Shown: piece after piece, positions 34,707-42,159 of the stretch
Position numbering within the stretch: the stretch's first letter is position 1
Layout of the letters: every line of letters begins with the position of its first letter
Source of the DNA: Renibacterium sp.
Lineage (GTDB): Bacteria > Actinomycetota > Actinomycetes > Actinomycetales > Micrococcaceae
Assembly: GCA_017419405.1 (NCBI GenBank)
Contig: JAFOLH010000017.1
Coordinates: 62,001 to 126,000, forward strand
Reading direction: 5' to 3'
DNA: 64,000 nucleotides
The notes under the pieces: model-generated
Databases searched by the model: none
The model's input: only the letters and a program-made list of their open reading frames with translations
Told to the model about the DNA's origin: nothing
Translations under genes and position numbers: made by a program

Positions 34707-34738
34707 GGTTACAGCGTGTAACCTACGAGGAATATTCC
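34707..34738. promoter_or_regulatory. Paired palindromes upstream of the rpsL promoter
   Basis: GGTTACA and TGTAACC (34707-34713, 34717-34723) are perfect inverted repeats around GCG. Six bases further on lies the 10-bp palindrome GGAATATTCC (34729-34738). They sit 45-75 nt above the -35 box, where an activator or repressor could bind. The binding protein is unknown. Confidence 0.4.
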
Positions 34739-34861
34739 ACATACCCTAGGCATGCAAAAAGGTGGCATTTGTTGCACAAGGTGCGTGCAACGCGGAACGG
34801 GATCCTCTGCCATCACTAACAATTGCGTCTAGTTTAGCACGTTGGCTCTGCCTGCCGGGAC

Positions 34862-36277
34862 TCAGCCGCCCCAGGCCGGCAGCAGGTTCAGCAACAGGGC
34901 CATGCCCAGTCCGACCAAGGACACGATCGACTGGGTCACCGAAAAGGCCTTCGTCGCCTCCCCCATGCTCATCCCGAACGATTCTTTGACCAACCAGAAC
35001 GAGGCGTGATTCGCATAGGCGAAGAACAACGAGCCCGAACCGATCGCAATCACCAGCAACGGCAGGTTCAAACTCGGATCGGCCAGCGCCAGCGGCGCGA
35101 GCAGCCCCGAAGCGCCCACCACGCCCACCGTCGAGGAGCCGGTGGAGACCGAAAGCAGCATCGCGATCAACCAGCCCAGGACCAGTGCGGGCAAGGCCAG
35201 GTTCTGCGTGAGATCGACGATCGCATCGCCGACTTTGGCATCGACCAGGACCTGTTTGAAGGCGCCGCCACCGGCGATGATCAACAAGATGCCGGCCACC
35301 GCCTTGAGGCTCTCCGCCATCGAATGCCGCACTTCGGTGCCTCCGGCGCCCCGCACGTACGCCAGCACCACGACTGCGAAAACCACCCCGACGAACATCG
35401 CGATCACCGGTTCGCCGAGGAAAACCGTGATCTTCCCGGCGGCCGAGTCGAGCGGGAATGCGGCCTCGCCGACGGTCCGGAAAAGCATCAACAGGGCGGG
35501 CAGCAGGACCGCCAGCAGGGAAATCGCCAGGCCGGGGCCGGGCTTTTCCGGATTGCGCTGCAGCCCCCCGGCGCTCTGGCCGACCGGAGCGCTGGTGTAC
35601 TGCGCCAGGAGCGCGGCATCCGGCCGGACCCGCATCTTCGGCGCGATGAGCCGGGCGTACACCGGGCCGGCCAAGATGATCGCCGGCACTCCGGCGACGA
35701 TCCCGTAGAGCAAGGTCGGGCCGACGTCGGTGCGCAGTGTCGCAATCGCCGTCAACGGCCCCGGATGCGGCGGCACCATGCCGTGCATCGCGGCCAAGGC
35801 GGCAATCGCCGGCACCCCGACCCAGATGTACGGCGAGCCCTTGAGCCCGCCGCGTTCCTCCAGCTTCTTGGCCACGCTGAAAATCAAAGGCAACAGCATG
35901 ACCAGACCGACTTCGAAGAACATCGGTATCCCGATGACGAAGGCGGCACCGCTCATCGCCCACGGCAGTGCCCGCGCCGATGACCGGTCGAGAATCGCAT
36001 TCGCCAGCCGTTCAGTAGCCCCCGAATCGGAGAGGATCTTGCCGAGGATCGCGCCGAGCGCAATCACGATCCCGACATTGCCGAGCGTTTCGCCGGCACC
36101 CTTTTCGATCGCATCGGCGATTTTGCCCAGATCCATCCCCGCCGCCATGCCGACCAGGATCGAGACCCCCATCAGGGCGAGCAAAGGATGCAATTTGAGC
36201 TTGCTGACGATCAGCAGTACGAGGACGACGACTCCGCCGAGCGCAATGAGAAGCAATTGGATGCTGCCAGCCGACAC
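34862..36277 (-). CDS. GntP-family gluconate:H+ symporter
   Basis: The 471-residue membrane protein starts at GTG, since GGGGGAA lies 6-7 nt before it and the family homology begins there; the frame is open 12 codons further up. It has about 12-14 hydrophobic segments and the GntP signatures LKLHPLLALMGVSILVG, EKGAGETLGNVGIVIALGAI, AALAAMHGMVPPHPGPL and GSSTVGVVGASGLLAPL. Family members import gluconate or related sugar acids with protons. No gluconate kinase is nearby, so the substrate is not certain. Confidence 0.93.
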   Translation of the reverse strand: MSAGSIQLLLIALGGVVVLVLLIVSKLKLHPLLALMGVSILVGMAAGMDLGKIADAIEKGAGETLGNVGIVIALGAILGKILSDSGATERLANAILDRSSARALPWAMSGAAFVIGIPMFFEVGLVMLLPLIFSVAKKLEERGGLKGSPYIWVGVPAIAALAAMHGMVPPHPGPLTAIATLRTDVGPTLLYGIVAGVPAIILAGPVYARLIAPKMRVRPDAALLAQYTSAPVGQSAGGLQRNPEKPGPGLAISLLAVLLPALLMLFRTVGEAAFPLDSAAGKITVFLGEPVIAMFVGVVFAVVVLAYVRGAGGTEVRHSMAESLKAVAGILLIIAGGGAFKQVLVDAKVGDAIVDLTQNLALPALVLGWLIAMLLSVSTGSSTVGVVGASGLLAPLALADPSLNLPLLVIAIGSGSLFFAYANHASFWLVKESFGMSMGEATKAFSVTQSIVSLVGLGMALLLNLLPAWGG

Positions 36278-36410
36278 GCGGTTCCCCCAAAAATCGTGAT
36301 CTTCCGCCGGCATCGTTGCCTGAGCAGACCAAATCGAGGCTACCCGCTCACAACGCGGTTCAGCTGGCCTCCCGCTATGCAGCAGCCGTGAACTTGCCCA
36401 GAAATGCCAG

Positions 36411-36428
36411 GGCGGGGCTTGGCCCGCC
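36411..36428 (-). terminator. Weak hairpin after the gene at 36443
   Basis: GGCGGG (36411-36416) and CCCGCC (36423-36428) form a short stem 15 nt after the stop codon. No U run follows, so termination here is only possible. Confidence 0.3.
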
Positions 36429-36442
36429 AGCCGGCCGACCGG

Positions 36443-37819
36443 TCACAAAGACATCCGCAGGTGCCGTTCGAAGAATTCCCGCTTGTCCCAATCGAAGACC
36501 TTGTTCCAGAACCCGGAATGGTCCGCATCCCACTGCTTCATGGCCGCTTGGTAGAAGTCCTTCTTGTACCGACCAACCACATTGCGCCGGATCTGGTCCA
36601 CGCCGCCCTGGTCCCGGATGAGCGCCTGCTTCACCCGCCCGGCGAAATCCGGGTCGGCCGCGCTGGTCGGTACGGCGGCTGCAGCTTGCGCCAACGCGGT
36701 CTGCAGATCGGCCAGCGCCTTCATTCCACCCTGGCTGTTCCCCGCGGCGCCGTTTTCCAGAGCCCGGCAGTACTCGTCGGCATACCGGTCCGCGTCCCGG
36801 CTGCCTTGGTTGCCCAGATGCAGTCCCTGCTTCCCGGCATCGGTGTTGCCGTCGATTCGGCTCAACGGGAACAACGCGACTCCGGTGGCCAGCGCGATGC
36901 CGCCCAGCGGCGCGATGGCCGCCGCGCCGCCCACCGCGGCGATCCCGCTACCGGCACCCTCGGAAGCGGCCAGGGCAGCCTCTGCTGCAGCCTGGGCGGC
37001 TGCGGAGGCGGCCCGTTTCGCGAGCAGGTCAGCGATGATCGCGGTCCAATTCGGTTTGAAAGTGACTTCGATGCCCACTTTGACCTGGGCCTTCCTGGGC
37101 TCACCGTCACGGCTGTATTCCCAGGTGTCGGTCATCGCGCCGGTCAACTTGCCGATCGCGACGTCGAACTCTTTCGGATTCTTGGCGAATTTCTTCCACT
37201 CGAGACTGATCGCTGCGACCTCGACGCCGAAGGTCCCACCGACCTTGCCGCCGGCCAGGCTGAGCGAGGGCACCGCGACTTCGACCTCGCCGCTGCCGCC
37301 CAGCTTGAGTTCCTTGGCCGAGGCCTCGGCCGCCAATTTGAAGGTGCCTTCTTTGAACTCGACGCCGCCCAGGCTCTTCGCGATCTCGATCTTGAGCTGT
37401 TCCGCTTCGAACTTCACGCCTTGTTCCCGCACGTCCTTGTCCGGAGCAAACCCGACGCCCAAGGTGTTCTCCGCGCCGGTTTTCTCGACCGAGCCTTCCG
37501 CCTTGATCTCCCACTCCCCTTTGACCTTGCCCCAGTCGAACTCCCCTTTGACCGGAGGCGTGGCGAGCGAGCCCTTGGGCGCGATCTTCATGGCGGGAGA
37601 CTCGGGCTCACGCTGCAGCATCGACGAGGCGACCGCCGAGTTCCCGACGCTGCGCTGCAGTGCGAGTGCGTATTCCGGGCCGAGCTTGGCCATCGGCGGG
37701 GCAGCCGGGCGTCCTGCCCGGGCAACCGGCGCCGGCTTCCGCTCCCCGTCTGGCTGTTGTTGCGCGACCCGATCGAGTTTCATCCGGCCGTCCGGAACCG
37801 CAACGCTGTCCTCATGCAT
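36443..37819 (-). CDS. Injection-system-cargo-like protein, paralogue A
   Basis: The start is placed at the ATG with an AGGA box 7 nt upstream (458 residues); an ATG at 37783 aligns with the start of the paralogue. An N-terminal stretch rich in Pro/Ala/Gln leads to ALALQRSVGNSAVASSMLQR, a motif commonly found before DUF4157 in proteins linked to extracellular contractile injection systems. A beta-rich region of about 200 residues follows, with VTFKPNWTAIIADLL near its end. Next come an alanine/glycine-rich hydrophobic segment (AAVGGAAAIAPLGGIALATG), FPLSRID, and a helical C-terminus with aromatic residues. No enzyme motif was recognised. The function is unknown; an effector, a wall-associated or a structural cargo protein is possible. 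Confidence 0.7.
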   Translation of the reverse strand: MHEDSVAVPDGRMKLDRVAQQQPDGERKPAPVARAGRPAAPPMAKLGPEYALALQRSVGNSAVASSMLQREPESPAMKIAPKGSLATPPVKGEFDWGKVKGEWEIKAEGSVEKTGAENTLGVGFAPDKDVREQGVKFEAEQLKIEIAKSLGGVEFKEGTFKLAAEASAKELKLGGSGEVEVAVPSLSLAGGKVGGTFGVEVAAISLEWKKFAKNPKEFDVAIGKLTGAMTDTWEYSRDGEPRKAQVKVGIEVTFKPNWTAIIADLLAKRAASAAAQAAAEAALAASEGAGSGIAAVGGAAAIAPLGGIALATGVALFPLSRIDGNTDAGKQGLHLGNQGSRDADRYADEYCRALENGAAGNSQGGMKALADLQTALAQAAAAVPTSAADPDFAGRVKQALIRDQGGVDQIRRNVVGRYKKDFYQAAMKQWDADHSGFWNKVFDWDKREFFERHLRMSL

Positions 37820-37897
37820 CCATCCTGGCCCGGACCCGGGATAGACGCCCGCCCTTTGGGGCAATCCTGCGAGCACTCTCCGCGCGGGGCGAGCCGC

Positions 37898-39319
37898 TCA
37901 GTATGCGTAGAGCGCCGATCTCAGGTTCCGGGCGAAGATCCCGCGGCGGCCCCAGCCTTCGCCGAGATTCTCCAGCCAGCTGAAGTCCGGCCGGTGCGCG
38001 GCTTCCCAGTTCTGCACAGTGTTCGCGAAGTACTTCTCCTTGAAGGCCTTTTCGAGTTCCTTCACCAATTGCTGATAACCGCCGTGCCGGTTCAGAATCT
38101 CCCGGCACAGTTCCTGGCGGGAAATCTCCTTGCCCGGGTTCTCCCGGGCAAGTTGCGCCATCGCCTGGTCCAGATGCCGCTCGGCCTCGACCGCTCCCGG
38201 CCCGGACCCGGATTTGTAGCCGGACATCACGGTCGCGTAGTCCGCAGCATAGCCCGCGGCGGCCCGCCTGCCGTCCTGCCCGGCGATCGCGCCGTCGACG
38301 GTGGCCTGGATGTCCGCGTCGATCCGGCTGAAAGCGTAGCCCAAGGCCGCCACCGACAACAACGGCAGCCCGATTGCCGCAGCCGCCCCGATGTAAGCGG
38401 TGGCGCCGACGCCGATTGCCCCCTCGCCGACCGCCGCCGCGCCCGTCGCCGCAGCGCCTTCCGCAGCCCCGCCGGCCATTGCGGTTTCTGCGGTGCCGGA
38501 AACCACTTCACCGGCAGTCTGGGCTTGCCGGAGCAGCACTTCTTGGACGATCCTGGGCCAATTCGGCTTGAACCCGACTTCCGCGGTGAGCTTGCCTTGC
38601 ACTTTGACCCGGCTGCCACCCAGTTCGACGACGAAGTTGGGGGCTCCGCTGACCCCGAACTTGAGCTCTGCGAGCGTCACGTCGTCGGGGTTTTTCTGCA
38701 TTTTCTCCCAGTCCACGCCGACCGCGGTCAGCTTGCCGCTGCCGGAGAGGTCGAACCACTTCAAGGGCGTTGCCGCCTTGAAATCCACGCCGGCGGAGAG
38801 GTCGAACTTCTTCCGGGACAGTTCAAAACCGAGCTTGACCTTGCGTTCGACCACGGTGAGCAGCCAAAGCTCCTGATGGAGTTTCTCCTTGAGCAGGGTG
38901 ATCTCGGCTTTGGCCCCGGCATTGCGCTTGCCCGGTGAACCGAAATCCGAACCGGCCGCGCTGATCGAGGCAGCGGCATTGGCATCTTCGACCGTGAACT
39001 CGAATTTGGTCTTGAGTGACCCCTTGACGAAGGAATCCTTCAAGAAGTCGCTTTTGCTCAGTTCGATTTCATAGCTGCCCTTCGGACCGAGTCCGCCGGA
39101 GTGCCCGCCGGCCCTTTGCAACACTGGATCCGCAGCACTCCGCTGGGCCACGGCAGGTGCCCGGAGCAGCTCCGCAGTGGCGCCGTTGCCGGCACTGCGC
39201 TGCAGAGCGAGCAGGTTTTCCGAACCGAGCTTCGCGATCACCGGCGGCTCGGCACGACGCCGGGCGGCGGGCGCGGCGGTCACTGGCGCTTGGTGCTCCG
39301 CCGCCTGATTGAGCTTCAC
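37898..39319 (-). CDS. Injection-system-cargo-like protein, paralogue B
   Basis: The 473-residue product starts at GTG (V/M-K-L-N-Q). It shares the layout of the next gene: N-terminal LLALQRSAGNGATAELL, a beta-rich part, VDWEKMQKNPDD (paralogue LEWKKFAKNPKE), VGFKPNWPRIVQEVLL (VTFKPNWTAIIADLL), a Gly/Ala-rich hydrophobic stretch (AAVGEGAIGVGATAYIGAAA), FSRID, and a charged helical C-terminus ending NLRSALYAY. Identity is low outside these anchors, so the duplication is old or under diversifying change. The two genes lie 78 nt apart and probably share a transcript. No structural injection-system gene is present in the window. Confidence 0.7.
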   Translation of the reverse strand: MKLNQAAEHQAPVTAAPAARRRAEPPVIAKLGSENLLALQRSAGNGATAELLRAPAVAQRSAADPVLQRAGGHSGGLGPKGSYEIELSKSDFLKDSFVKGSLKTKFEFTVEDANAAASISAAGSDFGSPGKRNAGAKAEITLLKEKLHQELWLLTVVERKVKLGFELSRKKFDLSAGVDFKAATPLKWFDLSGSGKLTAVGVDWEKMQKNPDDVTLAELKFGVSGAPNFVVELGGSRVKVQGKLTAEVGFKPNWPRIVQEVLLRQAQTAGEVVSGTAETAMAGGAAEGAAATGAAAVGEGAIGVGATAYIGAAAAIGLPLLSVAALGYAFSRIDADIQATVDGAIAGQDGRRAAAGYAADYATVMSGYKSGSGPGAVEAERHLDQAMAQLARENPGKEISRQELCREILNRHGGYQQLVKELEKAFKEKYFANTVQNWEAAHRPDFSWLENLGEGWGRRGIFARNLRSALYAY

Positions 39320-39389
39320 CCGGCCTGCCGTCGTGGTCCTCGGTTCATCTTCCCATTCTGGTCCCGAGGCAGCCCGGCCGCACTGCCTC

Positions 39390-40511
39390 TTAGGGCAGCC
39401 CTGCGAGCACCTTTTGCGCCAAACCGAAGGAGATCGTCATGCCGATGCCACTGGTGACGCTGACCGCCGTCGCCCGTTCCCCGACCGGTGCGATCAGATA
39501 GGGCTGTTGCGGACTCGCCGCGTAAACCCCTTGCCAACGCTCCAGGACCGTCAAAGGTCCACGTCCGATCACCGCACTGGCCCGGTCCAACAGCACCTCG
39601 CTCGTGGCCTCGGTCTGGAACGGCGCTTGCGACTTGCCGAGCACATGCGAGTCACCGACCAGCAAACTGCCGTCCGGGCGCTGGGTGAACATCACGTTCG
39701 CATCGATCTCCAACAACACCGGATCCGCTTCGGCCAGTTCCTGGCGGAGCCGCCGTGCTGCCGGCATCGCCGTGAACGCGGGATAGCGCAGCATCGACGT
39801 CGTGGTCAGCACCGCGGGTGCCACTTCGAATCCATCCGGAGCAGCCACCCGGATCATCTGCAAAGCGCAACGGAAAACTTCCCGCTCGGCAGCCAGTTCG
39901 GGAAAAAGGTAATCCAGATCGTGGCCGGCGCAAATCAGCGTATGACCGGCGGAAATTTCACCCCGGCTGGTCGTCGCACCAGCGGCGGTGAGCCCCAAGA
40001 AGCTGGTGTTCCAGAAGAATTGCACGCCCTGCCCGGCCAGCCATTGCGCCAGGCTTCCGACGGCTTCCCGCGGGTCCACCCGCAGATCGTCGCGCAGCCA
40101 GGCACCGCCGACGATCTCCGGTTGGCCGCCGGAAAGCGTTTCCCGGACCTGGTCCGCGGAGCGGAGCTGGATCTGCCCCATCGGCCGGCTCTGCGCGAGC
40201 TGTCCGAGCAGTTCCAGTTCAGTGTTGCTGCGGGCCACCGCGAGCGCACCCGATTCGACGGCGAAGAAGCCGGCGTTCCGGGCAGCGGCCAGCCAGCGCG
40301 GCCGGCCCGCGACCGCGAGGTCGAGCAGATCGCCGTCTTGCGCGGTGATGCAGCAGTGGCCGAAGTTCCGGATCGAGGCGCCGACGGCGTGGTGGTCGCG
40401 TTCCAGCACGACGACTTTGAGGCCGCGTTGCTGGGCTTCGAAGGCGTGCGCCAAGCCGATGATGCCGGCTCCGACGACGAGCAGATCCGCCTCGGCGATA
40501 AATGTGTTCAT
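39390..40511 (-). CDS. FAD-dependent oxidoreductase of the phosphonate-linked (TIGR03364-like) group
   Basis: The 373-residue DAO-type flavoprotein has the FAD-binding LLVVGAGIIGLAHAFEAQQR at 10-29 and the GASIRNFGHCCIT signature used in phosphonate-linked members. Its C-terminal VTSGIGMTISFGLAQKVL completes the FAD site. The frame is open upstream, but the ATG at 40511 starts the homology. It is divergent from a GntR regulator and a phosphonatase-like hydrolase, the known arrangement of this family. Oxidation of an amino- or hydroxy-alkylphosphonate is the proposed role; the exact substrate is unproved. Confidence 0.85.
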   Translation of the reverse strand: MNTFIAEADLLVVGAGIIGLAHAFEAQQRGLKVVVLERDHHAVGASIRNFGHCCITAQDGDLLDLAVAGRPRWLAAARNAGFFAVESGALAVARSNTELELLGQLAQSRPMGQIQLRSADQVRETLSGGQPEIVGGAWLRDDLRVDPREAVGSLAQWLAGQGVQFFWNTSFLGLTAAGATTSRGEISAGHTLICAGHDLDYLFPELAAEREVFRCALQMIRVAAPDGFEVAPAVLTTTSMLRYPAFTAMPAARRLRQELAEADPVLLEIDANVMFTQRPDGSLLVGDSHVLGKSQAPFQTEATSEVLLDRASAVIGRGPLTVLERWQGVYAASPQQPYLIAPVGERATAVSVTSGIGMTISFGLAQKVLAGLP

Positions 40512-40557
40512 GCTGCTACTCTGCTGGCTGCGTCCGACTGGCTCAAGTTGAAAGCAT

Positions 40558-40573
40558 ACTTGTATAGACATGT
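40558..40573. promoter_or_regulatory. PhnF/HutC-like operator
   Basis: The palindromic ACTTGTATAGACATGT (12 of 16 positions symmetric) contains TGTATAGACA. This resembles the mycobacterial PhnF operator (TGGTATAGACCA). It lies between the divergent flavoprotein and GntR genes, 70 nt before the regulator start. Confidence 0.6.
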
Positions 40574-40643
40574 TTGCCAAATGTTCATTTTGCAGCCCCG
40601 CAAAGCCGTTCAGCACGCCCATTGCGGAAGTTATGCTGAGGTG

Positions 40644-41444
40644 ATGACAACCCCGCTTCACCTCAAGCTCAGCGAGGAATTCAGAAAACGGATCCATTCC
40701 GGCGTCTGGCCGCAAGGATCGCTGGTGCCCTCCGAGGCGCAACTCTGCGCGGAATTCTCCGTCTCCCGCGGCCCGGTACGGCAGGCGCTTGCGGCGTTGC
40801 GCCAGGACGGCAGCATCACCGGCGGCCGCGGCCGCTCCCCGATGGTCCGCGGCGATGTGCCTTCGCAGTCTTTCGGCACCTTCATGTCATTCACCCAGTG
40901 GGCCGAAAGCATCAATCGGGTGCCGGGCCAGAAGACGCTCGAAATCGCCCGGCGGCCGGCCGGTGAATACGTGGCGGAACAGTTGGGCATCGATGCCGAG
41001 GATTCCGTCGTCGCGGTCTTCAGGCTGCGCTTCCTGGACGGCTCCCCCACGATGCTGGAACGCTCCCATTACGTGACCGAAGCCGGGAACCCGTTGTTCA
41101 ACTTCGATACCGACAGCGGTTCCACTTTCCGCTACCTGCGCGAAAACGGCGTGGAACTCAGCTCGGCCCGGCACATCATCGATGCGGTGGCGGCGACCGA
41201 TGAAGATGCGCACTATCTGGGCATCGAGCCCGGCGCCCCGCTGCTGCGGGAACGCCGGATCAGCTTCAGCGACGACGGCTCCCGGCTCGAGTACGGCGAA
41301 GACCGCTATCGCCCGGAGCTGACCAGCTTCATGATCGACAACACTTTGGCCAACCGCACCCCGCTGGCCAGGATCGACAACCCGGAACAACGCGCGGCGC
41401 GCCACCCGGAAAGCACCGGGTCCGAAAGCTCAGGAGAAGAATGA
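40644..41444 (+). CDS. GntR-family regulator with UTRA domain
   Basis: The 266-residue product has an N-terminal winged helix (LSEEFRKRIHSGVWPQGSLV, PSEAQLCAEFSVSRGPVRQA) and a C-terminal UTRA ligand-binding domain (from RRPAGEYVAEQLGI to YGEDRYRPELTSFMI), placing it with HutC/PhnF. No good ribosome-binding site precedes the ATG. A TATGCT box ends 6 nt before it, so the message may be leaderless; GTG at 40641 is an alternative. Its stop overlaps the hydrolase start by 4 nt. It probably represses both divergent units through the site at 40558. Confidence 0.9.
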   Translation: MTTPLHLKLSEEFRKRIHSGVWPQGSLVPSEAQLCAEFSVSRGPVRQALAALRQDGSITGGRGRSPMVRGDVPSQSFGTFMSFTQWAESINRVPGQKTLEIARRPAGEYVAEQLGIDAEDSVVAVFRLRFLDGSPTMLERSHYVTEAGNPLFNFDTDSGSTFRYLRENGVELSSARHIIDAVAATDEDAHYLGIEPGAPLLRERRISFSDDGSRLEYGEDRYRPELTSFMIDNTLANRTPLARIDNPEQRAARHPESTGSESSGEE

Positions 41445-42124
41445 TCGAGTTAGCAGTGTTCGATATGGCCGGAACCACCATCGACGACCACGGGCTGGTG
41501 TACCAGGCCCTGCGCGGCTGCGTCGAAGAAACCGGCGCTTCAGTGGCGCAAGCCGACCTGCAATTGTGGATGGGCACCGACAAAGTGACCGCAATCAACG
41601 CCTTGATGCGCTTGGGCGGCGTGGAGCCGGCCGGCGAGGCCGTGCATGCCGCCTTTGCCCGGTTCCGGGCCCTGTTGGCCGATTTCTACGCCGGGAGGCC
41701 CCCAATAGCGCTCCCCGGCGCAGAATCGGCTTTGCAGACGCTGCGCGGACGCGGCATCAAAATCGCGCTCACCACGGGCTTCGACGACGAGGTGGCCTAC
41801 CCGCTGCTTGATTCGCTGGGCTGGTCGCTGGGCCCGGACGGGCTGTTGGACACCGTGGTCACCACGACCGACGTCCGGGCGGGGCGCCCGGCCCCCTACA
41901 TGATCCATCGCGCGATGGAACGCACCGGCGCCCAGGACGTCCGGGCGGTGCTCTCCGCGGGCGACACCCTGGTCGACGTCCAGGCCGCGAATCAGGGCGG
42001 CGTACTGAGCGTCGGCGTGCTCACCGGCTCGCTGACCGCCGAGGACTTCGCGTCGGCGGCACCGGACTACGTGCTCTCCAGTGCCGCCGACGTTCCCACG
42101 CTGCGGGAAACCCAGCCCGGCTGA
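41441..42124 (+). CDS. Phosphonatase-like HAD hydrolase (PhnX-like)
   Basis: The 227-residue HAD protein begins MIELAVFDMAGTTIDDHGLV, with nucleophile Asp8 and general acid/base in the DMAGTT motif of phosphonatase-like members. Lys48 in MGTDKVTAI falls where phosphonatase PhnX has its Schiff-base lysine (MGxxK). GRPAPYMI matches the 'GRPxPwM' motif and GDTLVDVQAANQGG the metal site. It is probably made with the regulator, and cleaves or processes a phosphonate together with the flavoprotein. Confidence 0.88.
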   Translation: MIELAVFDMAGTTIDDHGLVYQALRGCVEETGASVAQADLQLWMGTDKVTAINALMRLGGVEPAGEAVHAAFARFRALLADFYAGRPPIALPGAESALQTLRGRGIKIALTTGFDDEVAYPLLDSLGWSLGPDGLLDTVVTTTDVRAGRPAPYMIHRAMERTGAQDVRAVLSAGDTLVDVQAANQGGVLSVGVLTGSLTAEDFASAAPDYVLSSAADVPTLRETQPG

Positions 42125-42130
42125 CCCCGG

Positions 42131-42159
42131 TCAGGCGTTGACCTGATCAGGCGTTGACC
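42131..42159. repeat. Tandem 16-bp duplication at the ATPase stop codon
   Basis: TCAGGCGTTGACC occurs at 42131-42143 and 42147-42159 separated by TGA, a 16-bp direct repeat. The second copy contains the last codons and stop of the minus-strand ATPase gene. CCCGGTCA (42126-42133) and TGACCGGG also form an 8-bp stem, which may be a two-way terminator for the convergent genes. Confidence 0.6.

Larger units (their letters stand above)
34558..34861. other. Spacer upstream of the str operon
   Basis: The 304 nt between the permease stop (minus) and the rpsL start (minus) contain no gene. They hold the candidate rpsL promoter (34635-34662), a leader stem (CCCCAC 34615-34620 with GTGGGG 34641-34646), a perfect palindrome at 34707-34723 and a second palindrome GGAATATTCC at 34729-34738. 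No clear terminator for the permease gene was seen. Confidence 0.7.

Noticed and set aside
36443-39319. A full contractile injection system
   Set aside because: Only the cargo-like N-terminal motif is present; no sheath, tube, baseplate, spike or AAA+ gene lies in the window.
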